Assembly (NCBI GenBank): GCA_031272615.1
Contig: JAISTL010000277.1
Coordinates: 1 to 16,471 of the forward strand
DNA from: Methylobacteriaceae bacterium
GTDB taxonomy: Bacteria; Pseudomonadota; Alphaproteobacteria; Rhizobiales; Beijerinckiaceae
DNA length: 16,471 bases
Direction of reading: 5' to 3'
Position 1 is the first letter of the stretch, and every line of letters begins with the position of its first letter. The notes beneath the pieces were generated by a model. That model had not been told where the DNA came from and made no database searches. It saw only the letters and a list, made by a program, of their open reading frames with translations. This document shows, piece after piece, positions 6,757 to 14,690 of this stretch. A program made the translations under genes and the position numbers.

Positions 6757-7356
6757 TCACAAGCGGGTCACGACGTCCGCCGGGGCCGGATAACTCCGCG
6801 GTTCCGGCATGGCGCGCGGCGTGCCGACCAGGATGAGCCCGGCGATTGTCTCCCCCGGCGCCAGGTTGAGTCGTTCCCGGAACTCCGGGTATTCCGCCCG
6901 CCAGCCGGTGGTCCAGCGTGTTGCGAACCCCAGGGATTCCGCCGCCAGCATCAGCGCCAGACACGCCGCCGCGGCCGACAGCTCCTGCTCATGCTTTGGA
7001 ATCCGCGGGTGCTCCGCCGCTTTGGACACCACCGCCGTGACAAACGGAACATCGCTGAATTCCCCGATATCCCGCCGTCTTTTTTCCGCCGGCATGTCGG
7101 GCCTCAGCACCGAAAGCGCGCCCTCCGCCCAAGCCTCCAGCCCACGCCGTGTTTGCTCCCCAAGCACAATAAACCGCCACGGCGCCAGTCGGCCGTGGTC
7201 CGGCACCCGGACCGCCGCCGTAAACATCGCCGTCTGCTGCGCATCATCCGGACCGGGCCGATGGAGGTCTCCCGCAAATGCCGAACGACGACTCAACAAA
7301 TGGGTCAGTAACTGATTGTGAGTGTTCCGGTTTTCGGTTTTTTCCGGTTCAGCCAT
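6757..7356 (-). CDS. Small nitroreductase-family protein (YdjA-like)
   Basis: This 199-residue protein belongs to the FMN-dependent nitroreductase superfamily. It shows LLSRRSAFAGDL near the N-terminus (FMN contact), APWRF after VPDHGRL (the PDHG-x-L-x-PWRF wording is typical of YdjA-type enzymes), and a C-terminal GLILVGTP segment. Such proteins reduce substrates with NAD(P)H as homodimers; the substrate of this subgroup is generally unknown. Start choice: AAGGAG directly abuts a possible ATG at 7362, leaving no spacing, while the next in-frame ATG at 7356 has the ideal 6-base spacing, so I use 7356. The gene is convergent with the sulfur operon and divergent from the HerA-like gene, and I see no clear promoter of its own. 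No functional link to either neighbour is evident. Confidence 0.87.
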   Translation of the reverse strand: MAEPEKTENRNTHNQLLTHLLSRRSAFAGDLHRPGPDDAQQTAMFTAAVRVPDHGRLAPWRFIVLGEQTRRGLEAWAEGALSVLRPDMPAEKRRRDIGEFSDVPFVTAVVSKAAEHPRIPKHEQELSAAAACLALMLAAESLGFATRWTTGWRAEYPEFRERLNLAPGETIAGLILVGTPRAMPEPRSYPAPADVVTRL

Positions 7357-7449
7357 GTCCATCTCCTTCAGAATCCTGTTTTGCCGGATGATATTAACAT
7401 TCAGAAAACTCAACGGTTTTTCCAGATTATTATCCTTGTTAGCAAAATC

Positions 7450-7479
7450 TTGCCGTCGAAAGGCTGAAAGGTGTATAAT
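7450..7479 (+). promoter_or_regulatory. Sigma70-like promoter for the HerA-like gene
   Basis: TTGCCG (7450-7455), an 18-bp spacer and a perfect -10 TATAAT (7474-7479) lie in the AT-rich divergent region. Transcription would begin near 7486, giving a leader of about 90 bases before the TTG start at 7576. Confidence 0.5.
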
Positions 7480-7483
7480 GTAG

Positions 7484-7505
7484 CGGTAACCTGACGGTAA
7501 CCTGA
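7484..7505 (+). repeat. Exact tandem 11-bp repeat at the expected transcription start
   Basis: CGGTAACCTGA occurs twice, back to back (7484-7494 and 7495-7505), beginning five bases after the predicted -10. The 11-bp period equals about one helical turn, so both copies face the same side of the DNA, as in direct-repeat operators. Which regulator binds, if any, is unknown. Confidence 0.5.
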
Positions 7506-7575
7506 AAACAACCATAATAGACGCATACGGCCATCCGCATTTGCGGTTGCCCTCTGCAGGAGGAGGATAACTGTT

Positions 7576-9720
7576 TTGGAACCGGGAATCATCGCTTATG
7601 TCACTTCCGTCGCGGCTGATCGTATCATGGCATCGGCAATTCCGGTGTCGAATTCCGCCGGTAAAGGCAAAACCGAAGTGCCGGCCGTTCCGCTCGGAAC
7701 CTATGTGGTTGTAAAAACCGCCGATGACTATATGGCGGCGGAGGTTGTCGCGGTGCAGGAAGCGCCGGTGGACGCCAACGGCAATCAACTGGATGAAATT
7801 GTCTACACGTTGAATCCCCTCGGCGTGTTTTCTTCCCGTAACAAGGAACGCTTTTATTTCGGCGCCACCAGTTTTCCGGATATCGGCACGCCGGTTCTGC
7901 CCATGCCGCCCAAAGCCCGGCAAATCCTGTTCACCGGCGGTACCGTTGTCGAGCAGGCCGAAGACAGCCTGATTCCGGGGCGTTCGGCCACCCGTCTTGC
8001 CGGCCTTCAGGTCGGTACGGCGACGATGGGCGAGAGTTTTGACGTCACCATCCGCCTCAATGATTTCTTTTCCGGGCACCTGGCGGTTCTCGGCAACACC
8101 GGCACCGGCAAATCCTGTACCATCGCCTCCATCATGCAGGCGTTGTTCACCAAACAGGGAGAATACCCCGCCCGCGGCGCCACCTTCGTGATATTGGACG
8201 TGAACGGTGAATACAAAAACGCTTTCCGGGGCAAGGAAGTCCCCAAGGGATGCGGCGTGCAGATTCAGATGGATTCCGGAATCAATGTCGACGCCTATGT
8301 GATCGACGGCTCGTCAGCGAAAGACCGTTTGCGCCTTCCGCACTGGCTGCTGTCCATCACGGAATGGGAGTTGCTGCTGCAGTCCACGGAAGGAGCGCAC
8401 TCGGCCGTGTTGCGCCTGGCTTTGGGGCTGGCCAGCCTGCGCAAGGAATTCGAGGACCGCCCGACCATCAGCGCTGCCGGTACCCAGCTGATCAACCTCT
8501 ACGGCAAAAAGACCGCCGACGAAGACAAATACCAGCTGGAACACCACATCCTCGCCACCTGCGTTCTCGAATGCTTCCGCGGCGTTGACGGGGACAATCC
8601 GGTCGCCAAATATCAACGCATTCTGTCGCTCCTTGACCGGTACGGCACACCGGTTCTCAACCGCCATACCCTGGAGCGCTTCGGTTATTCCCAGAAGAGC
8701 GGCAACTTCTCTTATGCCGACAACGAAGGCAAATTCCTCGATGAAATCAAGAGCTACATCCGCCCCGGCCTGAAAATGCCGCCCTACCGGCAAACGCCCT
8801 TCAGCTTCGATGACCTGGAGCGGTGTATCGAGCTTGCCATTCTCTATGAGGAAGCCCACGGCAACCGCTCCATCCGTGACAAGTGCGCCGCCATGATCAC
8901 CCGCCTGAAATCCATTCAGGATCGCGCCGAATACGACTTTCTGCGCTTCGACCTGAAGGAGGAAGACTACCTGATGAGTCAGGACGACTTCCTCAAGCAG
9001 ATTCTCGGCGTCGAAGGCAACGGCGCCAATTTGACCAAAAAAAGCCAGGTCATCATTCTCAACATGAACAACCTCGATGACGAAATCATCGAGTTGCTGG
9101 CCGTGGTCATTTCGCGCATGCTCTATGAGAAACTGCGCTATGCCGAAAACCGCAACCGCTTCCCCGTACACATCCTGCTGGAGGAAGCGCACCGCTATAT
9201 CGCGGTGACCGACGAGGACTACAACGTCAAGGCCAACGGCATTTACAAGCGCATCGCCCGTGAAGGGCGCAAGTTCGGCCTGTTCCTGATCATCTCCTCC
9301 CAGAGACTGTATGAGCTCGGCGAACTGTCGAAATCGGTGCTGTCCCAGTGCTCCAACTTCGTGATTCACCGCCTGCAGAACCCGGACGATCTGGCGTCGG
9401 TGCGGCAGATGACGCCGTTCCTCTCCGAATCTGTGTTCACCCGCATTACCACCCTGCCCCGGCAGCACGCGCTGATTTTCGGCACATCGGTCAACCTGCC
9501 GACGACCTTCAAGGTGCGGACCGCCGATCCTCTGCCTCTGAGCGATGACTCACACATCAAGGAGATCTGGTTCAGCCCCCGCAACACCGCGTTGCCGCTG
9601 GAATTCACTCCGGGCACCGTCAACGCCATGGACAGGAGCGAACCGGAGCCCGTCGCACCGCCGCCGAAACCGTTCCTGCGCCGGGCGGATGCCTATCACG
9701 ACGGCGCGGCCGGCAAATAA
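7576..9720 (+). CDS. HerA-like (DUF87) hexameric ATPase
   Basis: This 714-residue protein is a HerA/FtsK-superfamily ATPase. The first ~160 residues look like the N-terminal beta-barrel (HAS-barrel) region. Walker A is GNTGTGKS (173-180), Walker B is HILLEEAH (532-539) with Glu536-Glu537 as catalytic acids, and IAREGRKFGL followed by SSQR matches the HerA sensor region. HerA proteins form hexameric rings that translocate on DNA, classically with NurA nuclease in end resection. The start is TTG: AGGAGGAGG about 10 bases upstream is one of the best ribosome sites in the window, and the protein begins MEPGIIAYV at once. No NurA, SIR2, DUF4297 or other nuclease gene is adjacent, so the partner is unknown. 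Its last 25 bases overlap the convergent hisI gene. A segment of roughly 200 residues between the two Walker motifs holds family-specific insertions I cannot assign. Confidence 0.87.
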   Translation: MEPGIIAYVTSVAADRIMASAIPVSNSAGKGKTEVPAVPLGTYVVVKTADDYMAAEVVAVQEAPVDANGNQLDEIVYTLNPLGVFSSRNKERFYFGATSFPDIGTPVLPMPPKARQILFTGGTVVEQAEDSLIPGRSATRLAGLQVGTATMGESFDVTIRLNDFFSGHLAVLGNTGTGKSCTIASIMQALFTKQGEYPARGATFVILDVNGEYKNAFRGKEVPKGCGVQIQMDSGINVDAYVIDGSSAKDRLRLPHWLLSITEWELLLQSTEGAHSAVLRLALGLASLRKEFEDRPTISAAGTQLINLYGKKTADEDKYQLEHHILATCVLECFRGVDGDNPVAKYQRILSLLDRYGTPVLNRHTLERFGYSQKSGNFSYADNEGKFLDEIKSYIRPGLKMPPYRQTPFSFDDLERCIELAILYEEAHGNRSIRDKCAAMITRLKSIQDRAEYDFLRFDLKEEDYLMSQDDFLKQILGVEGNGANLTKKSQVIILNMNNLDDEIIELLAVVISRMLYEKLRYAENRNRFPVHILLEEAHRYIAVTDEDYNVKANGIYKRIAREGRKFGLFLIISSQRLYELGELSKSVLSQCSNFVIHRLQNPDDLASVRQMTPFLSESVFTRITTLPRQHALIFGTSVNLPTTFKVRTADPLPLSDDSHIKEIWFSPRNTALPLEFTPGTVNAMDRSEPEPVAPPPKPFLRRADAYHDGAAGK

Positions 9721-10136
9721 ACCAGCCGGGTCCGCCCCGGGCCGTCGATGTCCACTGAGCGATAAAAGCAGCTGCGCCGGCCGGTGTGGCAGCATCCGCC
9801 GTCGCCCAGCACGTTGACGGCCAACACCAGGGTATCCTGGTCACAATCGACAACAAGCGACACCACCTTCTGGATCTGTCCGCTGGTTTCGCCCTTGTGC
9901 CACAGTTCGGCGCGGGAACGGGACCAATACCACGCCTCGCCGGTTTCCAGGGTTCTGCTCAACGCGTCGCGGTTCATCCATGCCACCATCAGCACATCAT
10001 GGCGCTTGGCGTCAATGGTCACGCACGGGATAAGACCGTTGGCATCGAACCGCGGCCGGAAGACAGTCCCCGTCTCCTGCTCGGACGCGTCAGCGCTCGG
10101 GGAGTCAAACGTAAAGCGCGGAGATGTTTCAGTCAT
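9696..10136 (-). CDS. hisI: Phosphoribosyl-AMP cyclohydrolase
   Basis: This 146-residue enzyme opens the purine ring of phosphoribosyl-AMP in histidine synthesis. Diagnostic stretches are MVAWMNRDAL, YWSRSRAELWHKGETSG, the metal-binding DCDQDT (DxDxD) and CCHTGRRSCFYR, whose cysteines bind zinc. It is the stand-alone cyclohydrolase without the pyrophosphatase (HisE) domain, as in Alphaproteobacteria. The start is set by GGGAGG five bases before the ATG; a start 66 bases further up would run deep into folE. It overlaps the end of folE by 8 bases, so the pair is probably translationally coupled. Its last 25 bases overlap the 3' end of the HerA-like gene on the other strand, which is unusually tight for convergent genes. 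Confidence 0.95.
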   Translation of the reverse strand: MTETSPRFTFDSPSADASEQETGTVFRPRFDANGLIPCVTIDAKRHDVLMVAWMNRDALSRTLETGEAWYWSRSRAELWHKGETSGQIQKVVSLVVDCDQDTLVLAVNVLGDGGCCHTGRRSCFYRSVDIDGPGRTRLVYLPAAPS

Positions 10137-10749
10137 GATGGCCTCCCGTGCGCGCCAGTGAGAAAAACCGAGCCTGCAAGGCGGCGTCGTCTTTGAACAC
10201 ACCGGTAAAATGACAGGTCATGGTCCGGGTTCCCGGCTTGTTGACGCCGCGCATGGTCATGCACAGATGCTCGGCTTCCACCAACACGGCAACACCCCTG
10301 GTTTCAAGGGAACCGGCCAAGGTTTCGGCGATTTCCGCCGTCATTTTCTCCTGGGTCTGCAAACGCCGGGCAAACACTTCAACCAGACGCGCCAGCTTCG
10401 ACAACCCCACAACACCGCCTTCCGGCAAATAAGCCACCTGCGCATGACCAAAAAACGGCGCCAGATGGTGTTCACACAACGAGAAAAACGGGATGTCCCG
10501 CACCAGCACCATCTCGCCGTAATGCCCGGTGTCGGTAAACACCTTGTCGAGCACACTCCGCGCATCCTCCCGGTAGCCGGACCCGTATTCCAGAAAGGCC
10601 GCCGCCACCCGCTTCGGGGTTTCCAGCAGCCCTTCGCGTTGCGGATCATCCCCGAGCCAGCGGATCAGAGTTCTGACGGCCTCCTCCACCTCGGCAATCT
10701 CCGGACGGGGCAATTTCGCCGAAGCAGTCGGCCCGTTGAACGTTTCCAT
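10129..10749 (-). CDS. folE: GTP cyclohydrolase I
   Basis: This 206-residue enzyme converts GTP to 7,8-dihydroneopterin triphosphate, the first step of folate/tetrahydropterin synthesis. The family wording is complete: DDPQREGLLETPKRVA, FFSLCEHHLAPFFGHAQVAY with the zinc and catalytic Cys-Glu-His-His, GLSKLARLVEVFARRLQTQE, and EAEHLCMTMRGV with the second zinc Cys. The cytoplasmic enzyme is a decamer. I start at METFNG because AGGAGA lies seven bases upstream; longer starts reach into a region with little coding character. It leads a two-gene unit with hisI, a pairing I know from other Alphaproteobacteria. A hairpin lies in its leader, but no strong promoter is evident. Confidence 0.95.
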   Translation of the reverse strand: METFNGPTASAKLPRPEIAEVEEAVRTLIRWLGDDPQREGLLETPKRVAAAFLEYGSGYREDARSVLDKVFTDTGHYGEMVLVRDIPFFSLCEHHLAPFFGHAQVAYLPEGGVVGLSKLARLVEVFARRLQTQEKMTAEIAETLAGSLETRGVAVLVEAEHLCMTMRGVNKPGTRTMTCHFTGVFKDDAALQARFFSLARTGGHHD

Positions 10750-10818
10750 TTGTCTCTCCTGCGCCGGCGGCTTTCCCGGCAACTTCATCCGCGGCGGATG
10801 TACCCCGGAACGACCTTG

Positions 10819-10838
10819 GCGAAAACCGCAATTTTCGC
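10819..10838 (-). repeat. Inverted repeat in the folE leader
   Basis: GCGAAAA (10819-10825) and TTTTCGC (10832-10838) flank CCGCAA and could form a 7-bp hairpin about 70 bases upstream of the folE start. It could be an operator or a leader hairpin; no known pterin riboswitch is recognised. Confidence 0.35.
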
Positions 10839-10907
10839 TCATATACATGAATTATGCCACCGTGCGGCGATAAAATGCCGGGGAACCGCGACGGCGGTTC
10901 ATCGGCC

Positions 10908-10936
10908 TTGCCATCCTCCCGAATTCCTTTCATAAT
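10908..10936 (+). promoter_or_regulatory. Sigma70-like promoter for yidD (and possibly thrS)
   Basis: TTGCCA (10908-10913), a 17-bp spacer and CATAAT (10931-10936) stand 35 bases before the yidD start. This is a good match for the rightward unit yidD-thrS. Confidence 0.5.
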
Positions 10937-10971
10937 CGGGTGAGTTATTCCCTCAAACCGCGTTCGCGCCG

Positions 10972-11334
10972 ATGCTCAGCCGCTTGTCGCCCCGTTACCT
11001 CGCCCATCTGCTCATTCTGCTGTATCAGCGGACATTGTCGTCACTGTTCGGCAACGGCTGCCGCTATCTCCCCTCCTGTTCCCGTTATACCGACGAGGCG
11101 ATTTTGAAATACGGGCTGTGGATCGGCGGCTGGATGGGTTTTGCCCGAATCTGCCGCTGCAACCCCTGGGGCGGCAGCGGGCTTGACTTTGTACCAAAAG
11201 ATTTGCCTCTCAATGCGGTTTGGTATATGCCTTGGCGCTACGCCCGCTGGCGCGGGGTGAATCATCCGGACGCTCTCGTCTGCGAACCCTGTGACACCGG
11301 CGGCATCTCGAACGACAAACCCGATTCCCGATAG
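10972..11334 (+). CDS. yidD: Membrane protein insertion efficiency factor YidD
   Basis: This 120-residue protein carries the whole YidD signature: CRYLPSCSRYTDEAI followed by KYGLWIGGWMGFARICRCNPWGGSGLDFVP, with the three conserved cysteines of the family (CRYLPSCS and RCNP). YidD is a small inner-membrane-associated protein thought to assist YidC in inserting membrane proteins. The N-terminus (LAHLLILLYQRTLS) is an amphipathic/hydrophobic helix. About 35 residues after the core (from WRGVNHPD on) are poorly conserved in the family. No clear ribosome binding site precedes the ATG. The gene stands 45 bases before thrS on the same strand, away from rpmH-rnpA-yidC, where it sits in many bacteria; the position beside thrS is one I associate with Alphaproteobacteria. 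Confidence 0.93.
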   Translation: MLSRLSPRYLAHLLILLYQRTLSSLFGNGCRYLPSCSRYTDEAILKYGLWIGGWMGFARICRCNPWGGSGLDFVPKDLPLNAVWYMPWRYARWRGVNHPDALVCEPCDTGGISNDKPDSR

Positions 11335-11340
11335 TGCTTA

Positions 11341-11357
11341 CCCGCTTTGTAGGCGGG
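11341..11357 (+). promoter_or_regulatory. tRNA-Thr anticodon-arm-like hairpin upstream of thrS (candidate autoregulatory operator)
   Basis: CCCGC (11341-11345) pairs with GCGGG (11353-11357), enclosing the 7-base loop TTTGTAG. Read as an anticodon arm, the loop has U at position 33, UGU at 34-36 (a threonine anticodon) and A at 37. The G at 38 is atypical. The element ends 22 bases before the ATG and just upstream of the AGGAAA ribosome site. E. coli thrS mRNA carries an anticodon-arm mimic at the same place, to which ThrRS binds to repress its own translation. There is no T-run, so it is not an intrinsic terminator for yidD. Confidence 0.5.
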
Positions 11358-11379
11358 AGTGAGCAGGAAAGACAATGCC

Positions 11380-13308
11380 ATGATGATGATAACCTTCCCC
11401 GATGGGGCTTCCCGACAATTCAACCCCGGTGTTTCCGGCCTGGAAATCGCCGAAAGTATCGCCAAATCTCTGGCCAAACGCTCCGTCGCCATGGTGCTGA
11501 ACGGTGTGCTGACTGACCTTGCCGACCCGGTTTCCGCCGACGCGACCATCGAGTTCATCACCCGCGACGATCCGCGGGCGCTGGAACTGATTCGCCATGA
11601 CTGCGCCCATGTCATGGCCGAGGCCGTGCAGACCCTCTATCCCGGCACCCAGGTCACCATCGGCCCGGTTATCGAAAACGGTTTCTATTACGATTTCTAT
11701 CGCTCCGAACCGTTCACCCCGGCGGATTTTGACGCCATCGAGAAAAAGATGCGGGAAATCATCGCCAGGGATACGCCGTTCCGCAAGGAAATCTGGCCGC
11801 GGGACAAGGCCCGGAAGGTGTTCGAGGAAAAGGGCGAGGCCTTCAAGGTGGAACTGGTCGACGCCATCCCCGAGGATCAGGACGTCAAAATCTATTACCA
11901 GGGCGACTGGTTTGACCTGTGCCGCGGCCCGCACATGGTCTCCACCGGCAAAATCGGTTCCGCGTTCAAGCTGATGAAGGTTGCCGGCGCCTATTGGCGG
12001 GGTGATTCCAACAACCCGATGCTCACCCGAATCTACGGCACCGCCTGGGCCACCCGCGAAGAACTGGACGACTATGCCCGTCAACTGGAAGAAGCGGAAA
12101 AGCGCGACCACCGGCGGCTCGGCCGTGAGATGGACCTGTTCCACTTCCAGGAGGAAGGGCCGGGCGTCGTGTTCTGGCACGCCAAGGGCTGGACGATTTA
12201 CCAGGCGCTCATCGCCTATATGCGCCGCCGCCTGGCGGGAGATTACCAGGAAGTCAACGCCCCGCAGATTCTCGACAAGGTGTTGTGGGAAATTTCCGGC
12301 CATTGGGACTGGTATCGCGAGAACATGTTCGTCACTCAAACCGAGGATGATCGCGTCTTCGCCATCAAGCCCATGAACTGCCCCGGCCACGTTCAAATTT
12401 TCAAGCACGGTTTGAAATCATATCGGGATCTGCCCATGCGCCTCGCGGAATTCGGCGCGGTGTCACGCTATGAGCCGTCAGGCGCCACCCATGGGCTGAT
12501 GCGCGTGCGCGCCTTCACCCAGGACGACGCCCATATTTTCTGCACCGAGGATCAGCTTGCCAACGAGTGCCTGAAGATCAACGACCTGATTCTCTCCACC
12601 TATGCCGATTTCGGTTTCACCGAGGTGGTGGTCAAGCTGTCCACCCGGCCGGAAAAGCGGGTCGGTTCCGAAACCCTGTGGGATCACGCGGAATCGATCA
12701 TGACCGACGTGCTGCAGCGCATCGAGCGGGAGTCCGGCGGCAAGGTCAAGACCGGCATCAACCCCGGCGAAGGCGCGTTTTACGGGCCGAAGTTCGAGTA
12801 TGTGCTGCGCGACGCCATCGGACGGGACTGGCAGTGCGGCACCACACAGGTGGATTTCAACATGCCCGAGCGCTTCGGCGCCTTTTACGTCGATGCAGAC
12901 GGCGCCAAGAAAATCCCGGTGATGGTGCACCGCGCCGTCATCGGCTCGCTGGAACGGTTCATGGGCATCCTCATCGAACACTTCGCCGGGCACTTCCCGC
13001 TGTGGCTGGCCCCGGTGCAGGTGGTGGTCGCCACCATCACCTCCGAGGCCGACGCTTATGCCCAAGAGGTGCTGAATCTCCTGCGGGAAAACGGCTTGCG
13101 TGCCGAAGCGGACCTGCGCAACGAGAAAATCACCTACAAGGTGCGGGAGCACTCGCTGGCCAAGGTTCCGGTTCTGCTGGTCGTCGGCAAAAAGGAAGCG
13201 GCGGACTCCACCGTTTCGGTACGCCGCCTCGGCGCACCCGAACAAAGCAGCCTCAAACTGGGCGACGAAGTCGCATCTCTGGTCGAGGAAGCCCGCCCAC
13301 CCCGGTAA
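11380..13308 (+). CDS. thrS: Threonyl-tRNA synthetase
   Basis: This 642-residue cytoplasmic enzyme charges tRNA-Thr and hydrolyses mischarged Ser-tRNA. In order it has an N-terminal TGS domain ([11 protein letters not shown]), an editing domain with His73 and His77 in [10 protein letters not shown] and Cys181-His185 in CRGPH, a class II catalytic core with zinc-binding Cys334 in MNCPGH, the motif 2 region around [20 protein letters not shown], motif 3 in [16 protein letters not shown], and a C-terminal anticodon-binding domain. The length equals E. coli ThrS. The ATG at 11380 is chosen over a GTG at 11359: AGGAAA lies 9 bases before it, while the GTG has its purine run directly adjoining. MMMITFPDG also matches the family N-terminus. 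Two further ATGs follow at once, so the exact first Met is uncertain by two codons. The hairpin upstream may regulate it. Confidence 0.97.
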   Translation: MMMITFPDGASRQFNPGVSGLEIAESIAKSLAKRSVAMVLNGVLTDLADPVSADATIEFITRDDPRALELIRHDCAHVMAEAVQTLYPGTQVTIGPVIENGFYYDFYRSEPFTPADFDAIEKKMREIIARDTPFRKEIWPRDKARKVFEEKGEAFKVELVDAIPEDQDVKIYYQGDWFDLCRGPHMVSTGKIGSAFKLMKVAGAYWRGDSNNPMLTRIYGTAWATREELDDYARQLEEAEKRDHRRLGREMDLFHFQEEGPGVVFWHAKGWTIYQALIAYMRRRLAGDYQEVNAPQILDKVLWEISGHWDWYRENMFVTQTEDDRVFAIKPMNCPGHVQIFKHGLKSYRDLPMRLAEFGAVSRYEPSGATHGLMRVRAFTQDDAHIFCTEDQLANECLKINDLILSTYADFGFTEVVVKLSTRPEKRVGSETLWDHAESIMTDVLQRIERESGGKVKTGINPGEGAFYGPKFEYVLRDAIGRDWQCGTTQVDFNMPERFGAFYVDADGAKKIPVMVHRAVIGSLERFMGILIEHFAGHFPLWLAPVQVVVATITSEADAYAQEVLNLLRENGLRAEADLRNEKITYKVREHSLAKVPVLLVVGKKEAADSTVSVRRLGAPEQSSLKLGDEVASLVEEARPPR

Positions 13309-13406
13309 GCCGGCGGAAATGCAGTCTCCGGCGCTCAGCGTCTCATTTTCGCCGAACGCCGGAAGTATGATCGACCACGCATGATTTGTTTTGCGGGGAG
13401 GCTGCC

Positions 13407-14402
13407 ATGACGGCACGTAGAGCCACTTTATTTTCGTTTTTCACGTCGCTTGCCGCCTGTGCGGCGGGTTTGATGCTGGGAACGTTCGCCGCTGACGCTC
13501 AACTCCCTTCCAACAGTCAGTCCATTCCTTTTTTCCCGGGGGACGCGCCGCTGGTCCTGTCGCCCAGAGCCGAGGACGAAGCGCCGCTTCCAAACGCGGG
13601 AGGAAAGTATGATCTCGCGACGACCGCGTTTTTTTCCGGCGAGGCCCGCGCCATCCATTCCGGGCTGGTCTGGCGCGTTTACCAATCGGCACCCGTCACC
13701 CACGAAATGACCCTCGTGGCAAAATCCACGGACCCGACCCCGATCTTCGAACTGGAATCGGGTGACTACATCGTTCACGTAGCCTACGGGCTGGCGGGAG
13801 ATTCGCGGCCGGTGACCATTACCAACGGTCCCGTTGTCGAACGGTTTTCCATCAACGCCGGCGCGCTGCGTATCAGGGGAGCGGTCAGCGACGCGCCGAT
13901 CCCGCCCAACCAGGTGCGTTTCAGCATTTTCGTGCCGTTCCCCGACACTTCGGAAGGGCACCTTGTGCTCAAGGATGTCAAGCAGAACGAGATCATTCGC
14001 CTGCCGGAGGGAATGTATCATATCGTCTCGGCTTACGGCGACGCCAACGCCATCATGCGCACCGACATCAAAATTGACCCCGGCGAACTCACCGAAGCGG
14101 TCATCAACCACCGGGCCGCCACAGTCACGTTGAAGCTTGTGTCCGCCCCCGGCGGAGAGGCCTACGCCGGCACAGTGTTCTCGGTGCTGACCCCCGGCGG
14201 CGACACCATCCGCGAAGTCTCCGGCGCTTTTCCGTCCATGACGCTCTCCGAGGGCGAATACACGCTCATCGCCCGTCACGAGGGCGAGATCTATTACCGC
14301 CAGTTTATTGTGGAATCGGGGTTACATCGGGATATCGAGATTCTGACAAGCCAGAAACAACCGCCGCAGGATGCGGACGCCAACGCATCCATCCGCGAAT
14401 GA
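13407..14402 (+). CDS. Secreted protein with three related beta-type repeats, function unknown
   Basis: I do not recognise a named family for this 331-residue protein. It starts with a Sec signal peptide (RR, long hydrophobic stretch, probable cleavage after FAADA near residue 31), so it is periplasmic or exported. A core motif recurs three times: LESGDYIVHVAYG (116-128), LPEGMYHIVSAYG (199-211) and LSEGEYTLIARHEG (280-293). Each is followed by a strand of the type RPVTITNG or RTDIKIDPG. The spacing of about 80 residues suggests three small beta-sandwich domains like those of carboxypeptidase-regulatory or prealbumin-type folds. No catalytic motif, lipobox or membrane anchor is seen. GGGGAGG five bases before the ATG fixes the start; a TTG 21 bases earlier is less likely. 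It follows thrS by about 100 bases with no clear promoter, so read-through is possible. Confidence 0.75.
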   Translation: MTARRATLFSFFTSLAACAAGLMLGTFAADAQLPSNSQSIPFFPGDAPLVLSPRAEDEAPLPNAGGKYDLATTAFFSGEARAIHSGLVWRVYQSAPVTHEMTLVAKSTDPTPIFELESGDYIVHVAYGLAGDSRPVTITNGPVVERFSINAGALRIRGAVSDAPIPPNQVRFSIFVPFPDTSEGHLVLKDVKQNEIIRLPEGMYHIVSAYGDANAIMRTDIKIDPGELTEAVINHRAATVTLKLVSAPGGEAYAGTVFSVLTPGGDTIREVSGAFPSMTLSEGEYTLIARHEGEIYYRQFIVESGLHRDIEILTSQKQPPQDADANASIRE

Positions 14403-14460
14403 CGAAAGGGGCCCCTTGAGGATCAACCCGTTGCGGCCGGCGGGGGACACCGCTGACCCC

Positions 14461-14489
14461 TTGAAAACGCCGCGTTAATGTGGTATACA
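14461..14489 (+). promoter_or_regulatory. Extended -10 sigma70-like promoter for the orphan membrane protein
   Basis: TTGAAA (14461-14466), a 17-bp spacer ending in TGG (extended -10) and TATACA (14484-14489) give the closest match to consensus in the window. The start of transcription would be near 14496, about 260 bases before the next gene. Confidence 0.6.
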
Positions 14490-14666
14490 GGTTGTTGTAA
14501 GGGCGCCTTGAGCAGCCGTATGCCGGGGAACCACGATGGAAGGGCGGTTGTCTTTCCGGAATGAAGTTGGATGAACGACTATATGTTCCGCTATGCAGGA
14601 TCCTCGTTTCCCTCTTCATAACCACGAGCAGACGCGCGACCGGGTTCCCTGACCGGAAAGGAGCTC

Positions 14667-14690
14667 ATGCGCACATTTGTTCTTTATTAA
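14667..14690 (+). CDS. Possible 7-codon upstream ORF (MRTFVLY) with strong ribosome site
   Basis: AAAGGAG (14657-14663) lies 3 bases before ATG CGC ACA TTT GTT CTT TAT TAA. The ribosome site is better than that of the main gene 66 bases downstream. It could be a regulatory leader peptide or the remnant of a decayed start. The peptide has no strong codon bias towards one amino acid, so attenuation by a single tRNA is not obvious. Spacing is slightly short. Confidence 0.25.
   Translation: MRTFVLY

Noticed and set aside
8314..9468. 384-codon open frame antisense to the HerA-like gene
   Set aside because: Shadow of a gene with clear Walker motifs; low-complexity composition and no start signal.
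7576..9720. HerA-based anti-phage defence system
   Set aside because: No SIR2, DUF4297, NurA or other effector gene is adjacent, and the flanks are housekeeping genes.
11341..11357. tRNA gene or tRNA fragment before thrS
   Set aside because: Only an anticodon-arm-like hairpin is present; no acceptor, D or T arm can be drawn around it.
11338..12408. 356-codon open frame antisense to thrS
   Set aside because: Shadow of an unambiguous threonyl-tRNA synthetase.
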